Part shown: in pieces, positions 26,932 to 34,868 of the stretch
Layout of the letters: the number at the start of each line of letters is the position of its first letter
Position numbering within the stretch: the stretch's first letter is position 1
Origin: Bradyrhizobium sp. MOS002
GTDB lineage: Bacteria > Pseudomonadota > Alphaproteobacteria > Rhizobiales > Xanthobacteraceae
Assembly (NCBI RefSeq): GCF_003020115.1
Contig: NZ_PYFX01000028.1
Coordinates: 1 to 39,007 of the forward strand
Direction: 5' to 3'
Length of the DNA stretch: 39,007 nt
Made by a program: the position numbers and the translations under genes
Notes under the pieces: model-generated
Seen by the model: only the letters and a program-made list of their open reading frames with translations
Databases searched by the model: none
Told to the model about the DNA's origin: nothing

Positions 26932-27527
26932 TCGAACCTCTGCTATCGAGAATGCTTGACGCTGATCCGTGATGCTGAAGATCCGTCACTTCCCCGAACG
27001 CAAACTGTGAAGTGATCAGAGCGATATTATGGCGCCGCACGCGAAACTTTTGCGACGCATGAATGCATCGCGTTTTTTTTGAGATGTCATCGCGCGCGGA
27101 AGATTTGCGTCACAGTGCTGACACACGATCGAAACTCGCTGCCCTATTTTGAATCAAGTTCCACGTCGAATTCGGTCGGGCGCTTGCATGAAGCGCTGGC
27201 AACTCATCTTTGATGCGCCTGTTGCCCACATTGAGTCACTCCGCAAGCGATACGATTCGATTACTAGAAGTTCGATGAATTGCGATCTAAAGCTGTATCC
27301 TCCCAACCGTCTTGAGCGCGGCATGCATCTTCCCGGCTGCCGGGCGCGATGCAGCCCTTGGCGGAATTGCCTGATTTGCTCAGCGCGTCCCGACAAGCTA
27401 AGCAAGCGAGTATCCTCCTTTCCTTGGGCGCAATCAGGCCGTCTGAGAGGCGGCACCCTTCAATAGGGGTCCCCGCCGTGGACCGACTTGGCGAAATTAT
27501 CCCACCATCTCACCGAGTGTGCGCGCC
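26932..27527. promoter_or_regulatory. Long divergent intergenic region
   Basis: 596 bases between the priming transferase and the phosphatase. It holds a terminator-like hairpin (listed separately). A short right-facing open frame at 27149-27466 has no recognisable features. Promoters for both flanking genes should be here, but none was assigned with confidence. Confidence 0.45.
27052..27080 (+). terminator. Terminator-like hairpin in the divergent region
   Basis: GCGACGCAT at 27052-27060 pairs with ATGCATCGC at 27063-27071, with one C-A mismatch and a short loop, and is followed by G and eight T residues (27073-27080). On the + strand this reads as an intrinsic terminator, but no upstream + strand gene is present. 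It could end a short leader or small RNA, or be a regulator-binding palindrome beside an AT-rich tract. Confidence 0.4.
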
Positions 27528-28265
27528 ATGACATCTCTTGCCCGATCACACCCGCCGATTCACAGGCCGCAACTGCCGGATGGCGTCCGAATTTATGCGA
27601 TCTCGGATATTCATGGCTGCTCGCATTTGCTGCAGCCCATGCTGCGGGTCATCGACGCCGACTTGGCCCATAGTCGGCCGCGCTATGCGATCGAGGTGTT
27701 CATGGGCGACTATGTCGATCGCGGACCGGACACGCGCGCCACCCTTGACCTCTTGGTTGAACGAAGCCGGCGGGGAAACTCAATTTTTCTCAAGGGAAAC
27801 CACGAGGCATTTCTAGTGAGGGTTTTCGAAGACCCTTCGTTGTTCGAAGATTGGCTTCGCATCGGTGGCGCCCAGACACTGATGTCCTATGGACTCGCGC
27901 CGCCAGACCTGAAGCGCGACGACCCGGCGTCGATCATGCGCGATTTGATCCGCGCAATGCCGGGGGAGCATCTGGAGTTCCTGGACGAACTACGGCTTAG
28001 CTTTACTTGTGGAGATTTTTTCTTCGTCCACGCCGGCGTTCGCCCGGGTGTCCCCTTGGCCGAGCAAAGCGAAAGCGACCTGCTTTGGATTCGCGAAGAG
28101 TTCCTTCAGAGTGAGGAGCAGTTCGGCAAATATATTGTTCATGGTCACACGCCGGTGCGCACCGCCGAAATGCTGGCAAACCGGGTCAACATCGATACGG
28201 GCGCCTACGCGACGGGCAATCTGACCCTCATGAGCATCCAAGGCAGCCGGATGCTCGCGGTATGA
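27528..28265 (+). CDS. PPP-family metallophosphoesterase / serine-threonine protein phosphatase
   Basis: About 245 residues from the ATG at 27528 (an in-frame GTG at 27519 is an alternative). The metal-binding motifs of the PPP family are in order: SDIHG (D27, H29), GDYVDRG (D61, D64, R65), GNHE (N91, H92), then HAGVRPG and VHGHTPV near the C-terminus. It resembles the bacterial PrpA/PrpE phosphatases. PssZ of Rhizobium leguminosarum, a PPP phosphatase, is known to affect exopolysaccharide production. The divergent position next to the priming transferase suggests a similar role, for example acting on phosphorylated regulators. The target is not shown by sequence. Confidence 0.88.
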   Translation: MTSLARSHPPIHRPQLPDGVRIYAISDIHGCSHLLQPMLRVIDADLAHSRPRYAIEVFMGDYVDRGPDTRATLDLLVERSRRGNSIFLKGNHEAFLVRVFEDPSLFEDWLRIGGAQTLMSYGLAPPDLKRDDPASIMRDLIRAMPGEHLEFLDELRLSFTCGDFFFVHAGVRPGVPLAEQSESDLLWIREEFLQSEEQFGKYIVHGHTPVRTAEMLANRVNIDTGAYATGNLTLMSIQGSRMLAV

Positions 28266-28366
28266 CTGCCCAGGATATGACTATCCCGGGATGTCTGCCG
28301 ATTCGTCGGGGAGATTGTTCCTGAAGCGGACGGACGGCCTCGGCGGTCACGAGCCAAGAGCATCAC

Positions 28367-28618
28367 CTAGTTGAGCACGAAAGGCACTTCCCGTCCGGCT
28401 CGCGTGTCGGCCATCCAGTTGCGCCAGGCCCGCTCATGCTTGGCGTATAGCTCCAGCCATCGTTGTCCCGGCTTATTCTGATCGAAGCGAAGGCCAGGGC
28501 CGAGGGGGACGTCGGGCTTGTCCAACGTCTCGAACTCGATGGTTTCCGCAATCGTCAAACCAAAAAGGACACGCTGCCCTGTACCGTCCACGATGTAGCG
28601 TCGCGGTGCGTCCCTCAT
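28367..28618 (-). CDS. Small hypothetical protein, RWLELY-type (copy 1)
   Basis: About 83 residues from the ATG at 28616-28618; an in-frame GTG at 28670-28672 would add 18 residues. The N-terminus reads MRDAPRRYIVDGTGQRVL, the middle ETIEFETLD, and the C-terminus RWLELYAKHERAWRNWM. The frame is supported by a second, related copy at 30570-30859. No known domain is recognised. It is soluble, charged and aromatic-rich near the C-terminus. It lies downstream of a 54-residue membrane protein on the same strand, an arrangement repeated with the second copy. Confidence 0.65.
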   Translation of the reverse strand: MRDAPRRYIVDGTGQRVLFGLTIAETIEFETLDKPDVPLGPGLRFDQNKPGQRWLELYAKHERAWRNWMADTRAGREVPFVLN

Positions 28619-28684
28619 CGGCTGGGTCTCATATGTCGCCTCTGGTCGTGAGAACCGAGGTGTCGCTCGCACGCTGGACGAGGC

Positions 28685-28849
28685 CTAAAAGGCACGTCGG
28701 ACGTGTCCGAACGCTGAGCCGGGAGTCGATCGGGCGGCTCTGCCGGAGGGCTCGTTCGTCGTCGATCGTTGCGGGCGCCAACTGCGCAAGGCATAGCCCA
28801 ACGTGACGCCGGCGCAGAAGATCAAGGCGAAGACAAATGCGGAAACCAT
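28685..28849 (-). CDS. Small one-helix membrane protein (copy 1)
   Basis: 54 residues from the ATG at 28847-28849, with AGGA upstream at about eight bases. One hydrophobic helix (VSAFVFALIFCAGVTLGYAL) is followed at once by the basic RSWRPQR and a Ser/Arg-rich tail, so the C-terminus probably stays in the cytoplasm. The short motif GxxxGYxxRxWR recurs in a 53-residue protein at 31173-31334. Function is unknown. Confidence 0.55.
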   Translation of the reverse strand: MVSAFVFALIFCAGVTLGYALRSWRPQRSTTNEPSGRAARSTPGSAFGHVRRAF

Positions 28850-29044
28850 AGGAGTCGTCCTGAATAATGCGGTGCTCATCAAGACTGAGCAGTGTGTCGA
28901 CATCATGATACTTCATAATTCTTAGTGGCTCTCTTGGTGCCAGAAGTTGCTCAGGCCCGATCTTATCCTGAGCAGCAATATCGGACGTGTCGGGACTGAT
29001 CCCTGACCTGCTGGCCCTCCTCGACAGCCTTTGGCGTCTGCGCA

Positions 29045-29524
29045 ATGAGCGAGGGCCAGCTCCAGGAGCTCAAGCTGGTCCCCGGGAAGTCGTGTTGCGA
29101 TTCCAGCAGCAATCACCACGCCCAGCGCTACAACCCTAACGCGGAGATGTCAGCTTCATTGTGTTCAAGCCCGACGGTGGTGTTGGTGCAACCGGGCCGA
29201 GGTCCGGGTGCTCGCAAAAGTCTCCCGAGCGATGGCGGCGATGATGCAACCGGCAAAGCGGCCATGGCCACTGCCGGCGACTGGGTCATCCGCAGCATGT
29301 CCTACCCTTACAAAATATGCCCGGTCCAGGATCAGCCGAGAATGCAATTGCTGCAGCCGGAGCAGCACGGCTATACGCTTTCGCCGGGTCGCTCCGTCGT
29401 GGTCGCCAAAGGTATGGGCTTTGACTTCACGGTGGCCGGGACGCCGACTAATCCCAACCAATGCGTTGAACGCATGAACGCAACGAACAGCGCGTTGTAC
29501 TCCCCCTGCCCGCCACGACGTTAA
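29045..29524 (+). CDS. Doubtful hypothetical protein
   Basis: A 159-residue open frame. The N-terminal half looks non-coding (low-complexity, Ser/His/Pro-rich), but from about residue 78 the translation looks protein-like (WVIRSMSYPYKICPVQ, then SPGRSVVVAKGMGFDFTVAG). It may be a real short protein with a later start, or the surviving C-terminus of a decayed gene. No Shine-Dalgarno was seen. It lies on the strand opposite to the surrounding small genes. Confidence 0.3.
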   Translation: MSEGQLQELKLVPGKSCCDSSSNHHAQRYNPNAEMSASLCSSPTVVLVQPGRGPGARKSLPSDGGDDATGKAAMATAGDWVIRSMSYPYKICPVQDQPRMQLLQPEQHGYTLSPGRSVVVAKGMGFDFTVAGTPTNPNQCVERMNATNSALYSPCPPRR

Positions 29525-29634
29525 AGCGCGATAGATTGGGATGAACCATCTCGCGCTGTCGGTCATGTTGAGCTGATGTTTTCGACCCGCTACGCTGCTC
29601 TTTCCGGTCATGCTCCCGGCGCGACGCGTTTCGT

Positions 29635-29910
29635 TTATTTCTTGGCCTTGGCGTCTTTAGGCGCATCCGCCGGCGCATCGTCGACCTTGCCGCTGTTCGC
29701 GACGCATTTGCTGAAATAGTCGCGCCGCTCCTTGGCTGTCCCCGCGCTGCCCGCAGCGGGATTGCCGATTTGCTTTGGCGGAAAGGCCTTGGCCAAAGCC
29801 GCGTCGCATGCACGCGCTACTTCTACCGTGACGGCCGAAGCTGTTACTGGTGCACCAATAGCCAAAACAAATGCCAATCCCATCGACGTTTGCAAATTTC
29901 TGGAGATCAC
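29635..29910 (-). CDS. Small secreted/periplasmic protein
   Basis: 91 residues from the GTG at 29908-29910, which has a strong AAGGAG eight bases upstream. A clean signal peptide (ISRNLQTSMGLAFVLAIG, cut near ASA) precedes a mature part of about 66 residues. That part has two cysteines (ARACDAAL and FSKCVAN) that could form a disulfide, and a Lys/Asp/Ala-rich tail. The spacing of the cysteines recalls small PsiF-like periplasmic proteins, but I cannot assign a family. Exported to the periplasm with function unknown. Confidence 0.65.
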   Translation of the reverse strand: MISRNLQTSMGLAFVLAIGAPVTASAVTVEVARACDAALAKAFPPKQIGNPAAGSAGTAKERRDYFSKCVANSGKVDDAPADAPKDAKAKK

Positions 29911-30111
29911 CTGGCTCGCTCCTTCAATCCGTCCGAGAACAGGACGGGACCATATCAAAACCGGCGGAAGAGCCAAACGGCAAAGCGGCGCCGAATTGTC
30001 CCGTGGCAAAGCTGCTCTACGAGATATTATGCTTCTCGGGGCGAGATATCCATCGTGCCCAGACCTGCCGCGTTTTACCAGACGGCAGGCTGCCGAGCCA
30101 AACCCTCGATC

Positions 30112-30537
30112 CTAGCTGTTGAGCTGCGGCGGCCTCAGGTTCGGAAAGCGCGTGAGCATCGCGGTCCTGATAAACCTCAGATGAGCGATGGTGTTTGCCA
30201 ATTCCTTGAGCCGCCGCTGGCCGTTGGAGATGTCGGCGGCAAAGAGATCTTGATGATGGCTGTCGATCGGCTCCCGTTCGAGATATTCATCGGTACCGTT
30301 TCCGAAGGTGACGGATGCACGCGCAAGTGCGTCATCAACGCGTCGGCCGAGGCCGACCTGCTCCCTCTCCGCATCGCGCAATGCCGCATCGATCGCGACC
30401 ATGACGGCATCGATTCGAACGCGGTCCGTCTCCGCATCGCGCTCGATGGTACGGGCCTTGAAGCCCTTGTCCTCACGGCGGGAGCTGAGAAAGTTGTGTG
30501 CGCGCGCTCTCAGGAACAGCTGAAACATTTGGGCCAT
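30112..30537 (-). CDS. Hypothetical helical protein
   Basis: 141 residues, apparently all helical and soluble. The N-terminus is MAQMFQLFLRARAHNFL (an in-frame ATG nine bases in is an alternative), the middle is charged (IDAALRDAEREQVGLGRRV), and the C-terminus has ISNGQRRLKELANTIAHLRFIRTAML. The composition is coding-like, and it lies 32 bases after the RWLELY-type gene on the same strand, so it is probably in the same transcript. No domain recognised. Confidence 0.6.
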   Translation of the reverse strand: MAQMFQLFLRARAHNFLSSRREDKGFKARTIERDAETDRVRIDAVMVAIDAALRDAEREQVGLGRRVDDALARASVTFGNGTDEYLEREPIDSHHQDLFAADISNGQRRLKELANTIAHLRFIRTAMLTRFPNLRPPQLNS

Positions 30538-30569
30538 CCCACGTTCGAGATTTGGACCGCTAACATCGA

Positions 30570-30859
30570 TCAGACATAGTTAACAAAGCTTGAAGCTTGT
30601 GGCTGCGCCGCCTGGCTTTGTGCGATCCACGCCCGCCAGGCTCCCTCGTGTTTTGAATAAAGCTCAAGCCATCGAGCTTCGTCCGCCGCGGCGGCTCCAC
30701 CGCCCGGGCCGATTTCGGCCAAGATTTGAACCTTCTCTCCCGATCTCATATCCAGCGCTTCGAACTGCGCCGTTTCCTCCGGCGACAGCCCTATCAGCAC
30801 CCGTTTCCCTTGCGCATCAACGAAATACCTGCGGGCGCGTTGTGCCTTGGATCAGTCAT
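30570..30859 (-). pseudogene. Small RWLELY-type protein (copy 2), apparently frameshifted
   Basis: From the ATG at 30857-30859, with an excellent GAAGAGGG ribosome site, translation gives MTDPRHNAP and then leaves the family frame; it stops after about 21 residues. One base later, the other frame continues RRYFVDAQGKRVL, ETAQFEAL and RWLELYSKHEGAWRAWI, matching copy 1 (DAPRRYIVDGTGQRVL ... RWLELYAKHERAWRNWM). Adding one base in the GCGCCCGC tract near 30835 restores one frame through both parts. A shorter product from the GTG at 30798-30800 is possible. Either a true frameshift or a sequencing error. Confidence 0.65.
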
Positions 30860-30986
30860 TCGAATGACCCTCTTCCATGATCCAAGGACCTGGAAGATCT
30901 TTCAGGTGTCGATCATAGGCGCGAACGAAAACGATCGAAATAAGGATGCAAATTATCGCGCCCAGCAATGCAATCAGGTACGCCAT
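30852..30986 (-). CDS. 44-residue one-helix membrane protein
   Basis: A tiny gene starting at the ATG at 30984-30986, with TAGGGTAGG upstream. The helix MAYLIALLGAIICILISIVF is followed by VRAYDRHLKDLPG and an acidic end. Its stop overlaps the start of the next small gene by eight bases, and that gene's ribosome site lies inside this one, so the two are probably coupled. No family recognised. Confidence 0.55.
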   Translation of the reverse strand: MAYLIALLGAIICILISIVFVRAYDRHLKDLPGPWIMEEGHSND

Positions 30987-31172
30987 TTACGCCTACCCTA
31001 ACGCGGGGCCCCGGAAAATCGGGGCGGCTAAATTTTCGCCGTGAATCGATATGTCCTAGGTGACATTGGCTAAGCTCTCAAGAGTTGCGACGAATTAACC
31101 TAACCGCGCATGGTTATTTCGATCACGACACGCAGATCGTTCGGCAAACAGACCGGGCGCAAAATTCCACCA

Positions 31173-31334
31173 TTACGACGGCGACCGACTACGTCCCGCC
31201 CCCGTTGCCGCGGGAGTATAGGGAGCATAGAGACGATATCTTGCCGACCGCTTGCGCGAGCGCCACGCCCTCGCACCATAGCCGCAAGAAAAACCTCCGG
31301 CGAAGATCGAACCCAAAACCACAATTGCCAACAT
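31173..31334 (-). CDS. Small one-helix membrane protein (copy 2)
   Basis: 53 residues from the ATG at 31332-31334; an in-frame ATG at 31377-31379 would add 15 residues. Helix MLAIVVLGSIFAGGFSCGYG, then RAWRSRKRSAR, then a Pro/Ala/Ser-rich end. Length, layout and the GY-xx-R-xWR motif match the protein at 28685-28849. It lies upstream of the second RWLELY-type copy, as copy 1 does. Function unknown. Confidence 0.5.
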   Translation of the reverse strand: MLAIVVLGSIFAGGFSCGYGARAWRSRKRSARYRLYAPYTPAATGAGRSRSPS

Positions 31335-31867
31335 TTGAACGTTCCGTTTTTCCGGCGCGTTCCTCCCATTGCATTTCATCTTGTCGTTGTGACGACTTCA
31401 AGATCGGTACCGCCGAAAGTTTTGTCAGCCGACGATGAAGTTTGTGCAAGTGCTGATTGAAGTTTGGTCCACGCCCGACAGCCGGGGCCCGGAAATGACA
31501 AAATGTCTCACTGAGAAGTTATATCCGGCCGGATGTTAATCCGGGTTCACGTCCACGGCCCCAGTCCATGCGGCCTTCAGAATTGCCGGTCGTAAGTTCG
31601 GCTCCTTACCACTCAAAACGTGGCGACGGCCGCTGCTGATCAGCATTTGAAATCTCCGTGATAGTACGGAGCTACGAAGCCAGATTAGACGCGTTAAGGT
31701 TGAGCGGTTAGCTTAATCCGCGTTGTTTGTTGCGAACTCTCACCGATCGCTTATCCCATCGTCTCACCGGGCTCCCCCAAGCTCGGCCCCACCCAAGCAA
31801 AGCCGTCGAGCGACATGGGTCCGCTTGGCGGCTTTGTCTTTGTCGCGACGAGAGGATGATTTCGGTT
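31335..31867. other. Region without a recognised gene
   Basis: About 530 bases between a left-facing small gene and a right-facing small gene. It should hold their promoters. No motif was assigned. Confidence 0.35.
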
Positions 31868-32041
31868 ATGGCGCGCAAGCCCTGGTCGTTCAAGGAAGAC
31901 CGCCGGCTGATGGAGTTGGCCAAGTCTTCGGCTTCATTGGAGGAGGCGGCGAAACAGCTCGGACGCTCGCCCGATGCGATCAAGCGCATGGCCTTGCGCC
32001 TTGGTCTTTCGTTGAAAACGAAGGCGAGCAAAAAGGCGTAG
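31868..32041 (+). CDS. Small SANT/Myb-like helix-turn-helix protein
   Basis: 57 residues from the ATG at 31868, with AGAGGA at 31851-31856. PWSFKEDRRLMELAKS, then SLEEAAKQLGRSPDAIKRMALRLGL has the three-helix look of Myb/SANT or GcrA-like DNA-binding domains: an acidic first helix with Trp, then a helix-turn-helix. The C-terminus is a lysine-rich tail. It probably binds DNA, with the target unknown. An in-frame ATG at 31856 overlaps the ribosome site and is less likely. Confidence 0.65.
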   Translation: MARKPWSFKEDRRLMELAKSSASLEEAAKQLGRSPDAIKRMALRLGLSLKTKASKKA

Positions 32042-32571
32042 CGGGGCGTGCCGCCAACGACGACATGATGACCGCGGGCGCGCGATCGCCGGTTCTGACG
32101 AAGAACGAAGGCGTCGTGTTGCCGATCGGACTGGAGCAACAACGTCAAGCAGGTGAGACCACTGTCCGTTCGGAATGCTCGAATCCAGCTGCATGAAATA
32201 AAAGCGCTCCAATCCTGTTCGCCAGGGAACCGAACCAAGGCGCTCGCGCTGTGGCAGCACCCGGCCGGCTCCCATAGAGCCCTACAATCCCGCACCCGCG
32301 TCCCTCCACCATCGAATGGGCCGTTAGAGCTTGAGAGCGGAGGGGTCTCCCCCCCACTGCCCTTCCCGCGATTCAACGAGTTGGTCGAGTCACGCTGCTT
32401 GGCGCAGAGCGCTAAATCGCCGACCGACGCGGTGCTGGTGGCCTGACTGGATTGAGCCGTTACCCGAGACCGGCGAAACGCTCCATATCCATCTGGCCCC
32501 CTGGTCAATCAGCCTTAACGATACTCTTATCTTTCAACGCGGCCTGGCTCCCATCCGGCTATGGTCGTCCA
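32042..32571. other. Region without a recognised gene
   Basis: 530 bases. Open frames on both strands lack family features. No repeat or structured element was noticed. Confidence 0.35.
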
Positions 32572-32937
32572 ATGCGCCGAAACCACCTTATCGCAGCCGC
32601 AGGCGTCTGCTTCGCGCTCATCGTCTATGCCACGCTTGCGAGACTGGCGGGGAGACCCGTGCTTATCGGTCATCACGAGGCTTATTGGGTCGTCGTGATC
32701 GAGCGCTTCAGCGCCTACGGGTTGCTGGGATTTCTCTTGTCCTTCCTGTTGCCCGGTCGGCTCACCCTCGCATGCTCGCTTGTCGTGGCGGTCGCAATGG
32801 GGCTCGAAATCCTGCAAGCAATGACGCCCGATCGTGATCCAGGCTTCTTGGACGTGCTGCAAAAAGCAGCAGGCGGGACCGTCGGGGTCCTCCTCGCTCA
32901 AACAATCCTGGCCTTCTTACCGAGACCTCCCGCCTGA
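32572..32937 (+). CDS. VanZ-like small membrane protein
   Basis: About 121 residues from the ATG at 32572, with four membrane helices. After the first helix is HHEAYWVVVIERFSAYGLLGFLL. The third and fourth helices contain GLEILQAMTPDRDPGFLDVLQKAAGG, which follows the VanZ-like pattern E-xx-Q-xx-P-x-R-xxxx-D-xxx-xxxG. VanZ-like proteins are small inner-membrane proteins of uncertain biochemical role, sometimes linked to envelope stress or glycopeptide tolerance. The frame is open upstream, but the upstream part is not family-like. The ribosome site is weak. Confidence 0.72.
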   Translation: MRRNHLIAAAGVCFALIVYATLARLAGRPVLIGHHEAYWVVVIERFSAYGLLGFLLSFLLPGRLTLACSLVVAVAMGLEILQAMTPDRDPGFLDVLQKAAGGTVGVLLAQTILAFLPRPPA

Positions 32938-33133
32938 GCAGCACGTCCGCATCGGAAGTTGCTGTCGTTGTTTCCGGCGTTCTTGCCGGGCCCACGGGGC
33001 CATGGAAATGTGCCCCCATGGCTGGCCCGCTCAAGCCGGCAAAGCTGACCGCATAGGTCAGGGTTTTCGCTTCGGCATCGTGGGGCGCCTCGGCCTTGCC
33101 TGTTCCAGGCGAGTTGTTCGGAGCGTGCGGGGA

Positions 33134-33418
33134 CTAAGCCGAGCGGCGCTGGCCCGGGAACTGGTTCGGCGTCAGGAGTTCTGCCATCTGGCGATGGGTG
33201 GCCTGGTCGGCCTCGATGGCGCCGTCTAGATCAAAATCGGCGTCCCGGACAGAGGCGAGGAATTTAGCCGTCAGCGCCAGATCGAGCTTAACGCGAGTTG
33301 CGCCATCGCGGCTTTTGCGGCGGTCAAGTGACAAATGGATGGCCCGCATTCTGGCCTCGGCAGGCGTGCAGCCACTCAGCCCGGCGAGTTCGTCATAAGT
33401 CATCCAGATCTGTGCCAT
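33134..33418 (-). CDS. Small hypothetical protein, MTYDELA type
   Basis: 94 residues with AAAGGAG about ten bases before the ATG at 33416-33418. The N-terminus IWMTYDELAGLSGCTPAEAR, then LDRRKSRDGATRVKLDL, looks like a short winged-helix or HTH-like fold with a basic stretch. I have an impression that such proteins are common in Bradyrhizobium, but no function is known to me. Confidence 0.7.
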   Translation of the reverse strand: MAQIWMTYDELAGLSGCTPAEARMRAIHLSLDRRKSRDGATRVKLDLALTAKFLASVRDADFDLDGAIEADQATHRQMAELLTPNQFPGQRRSA

Positions 33419-33835
33419 GTTTCAGTCACTCCTTTACTCGGGCATCAGCTTATTTTTCGTGTCTAAAGCTTCGGTTGCCGCGATGCGCGCGCCGATCGCT
33501 TCGCAGCGATAGGGTCAATGCCGAGCTAAGACGAAGAAGGACAATCGTGCCGAGCCCCCGATGGGTTGCATACAGCGAAGATCGATCTATGCTCACCCGA
33601 TCGATCAACTGTTGAACTGAGGCAATCACATTGGGACAGATCACTTCGGAAGCCCTCTCCTCGAGTGATGTCGTGTCCCGTGGCGCCACGCGGCATGTCC
33701 CAGCTTTGGGGCCGACATATGGTCGGCTTCTCCGCAAACGTCCCGCATAGCTGATGCTCGCTCGTACTGTGTGCCGATTTGTTGCTCGCGGCGGTTGCCT
33801 GGATGATCGTTGATTTCGCTTTGAGGTAAGCACAC
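33419..33835. promoter_or_regulatory. Divergent intergenic region upstream of galE
   Basis: 417 bases between the small left-facing gene and galE. It should hold the galE promoter. The left-facing open frame at 33450-33833 is Arg/Ser-rich with no family features, so it is not called. Confidence 0.4.
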
Positions 33836-34828
33836 ATGACCAACCGACCGACTGTCCTCGTTACGGGAGGCGCGGGCTATATCGGCTCGCATGCCTGCCG
33901 CGCCCTGACCGCCGCCGGCTATCAGCCCGTCGTTTATGACAATCTGTCGACAGGCCATCGCGGCTTCGTCGCCGGTCCGCTGGTAACAGGCGATTTGCTC
34001 GACGGCGCCACGCTGGCGCGCGCCTTCGCCGAGCACAAAATCACGGCGGTCATGCATTTCGCGGCGGCGAGCCTCGTCGGCGAGTCCATGACCGACCCGC
34101 AAAAGTACTACATCAACAATGTGCAGGGCACGCTGTCGCTATTGCAGGCGATGCGCAATGCGGGTTGCCATCGTATGGTGTTCTCCTCGACCGGCGCCGT
34201 CTACGGCAACGCAGACTCCAAGGAACTGCCGGAAGACTTCCCCTGCGCGCCGATTAACCCCTATGGCGCATCGAAGTGGATGATCGAGCGCATGCTCGCC
34301 GATTACCGGTCGGCCTACGGCTTCGGCGCGTTCTGCCTACGCTATTTCAACGCCAGCGGCGCCGATCCGGCCGGCGGCATCGGCGAATTGCGCGACAACG
34401 AAACCCATCTCATTCCGCGCGCCATGATGGCGTTACAGGGCCATGTGGATTTTGCCGTGTTCGGTGAGGACTACGACACGCCCGATGGCACCGCGATCCG
34501 CGACTACATCCATGTCACCGATCTCGCCGCGGCGCATGTCGCGGCGCTGAAACTGCTGGAACAAGGGCATGCCGGCGGCAGCTTCAATCTGGGCACCGGC
34601 TCCGGCTTTTCGGTGCGGGAAATCCTGACCGCCATCAGGCAGGAGACCGGGCGCGAGGTGCCCCACACCGTCAAGCCGCGCCGCGCCGGCGATCCCACCT
34701 ATCTGGTCGCCGATCCCTCCGCAGCGCGAAAAGTGCTGAACTTCGTGCCACAACATTCGGATCTGCCGACCGTGATCCGCACCGCCTGGGCCTGGCACCA
34801 GAAGGCTCATCCGCTTAAGCAGCCCTGA
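33836..34828 (+). CDS. galE: UDP-glucose 4-epimerase
   Basis: A 330-residue SDR enzyme interconverting UDP-glucose and UDP-galactose in the cytoplasm. NAD-binding GGAGYIGSH is near residue 11, then VVYDNLSTGH, HFAAASLVGES, the Ser in FSSTGAVYG, and the catalytic Tyr-Lys in NPYGASKWMIE. RYFNASGAD and RDYIHVTDLA are GalE signatures. GAGGT precedes the ATG at good spacing. Rhizobial galE (exoB) is needed for galactose-containing surface polysaccharides, so it probably serves the locus to the left, although several small genes lie between. Length matches the family. Confidence 0.95.
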   Translation: MTNRPTVLVTGGAGYIGSHACRALTAAGYQPVVYDNLSTGHRGFVAGPLVTGDLLDGATLARAFAEHKITAVMHFAAASLVGESMTDPQKYYINNVQGTLSLLQAMRNAGCHRMVFSSTGAVYGNADSKELPEDFPCAPINPYGASKWMIERMLADYRSAYGFGAFCLRYFNASGADPAGGIGELRDNETHLIPRAMMALQGHVDFAVFGEDYDTPDGTAIRDYIHVTDLAAAHVAALKLLEQGHAGGSFNLGTGSGFSVREILTAIRQETGREVPHTVKPRRAGDPTYLVADPSAARKVLNFVPQHSDLPTVIRTAWAWHQKAHPLKQP

Positions 34829-34868
34829 CAACATCGTCGAAATCGATCAGGCGGGATGAGACGTGACC

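Noticed and set aside
27149..27466. Right-facing open frame of 105 residues before the phosphatase
   Set aside because: No ribosome site, no recognisable domain and Arg/Cys-rich composition; it was left as intergenic.
29770..30579. Right-facing open frame of 269 residues
   Set aside because: It runs antisense to two left-facing small genes. One of these has a strong ribosome site and signal peptide; the frame's own N-terminal half has no protein-like pattern.
33450..33833. Left-facing open frame of 127 residues upstream of galE
   Set aside because: Arg/Ser-rich with no family pattern; it fills the expected promoter region of galE.
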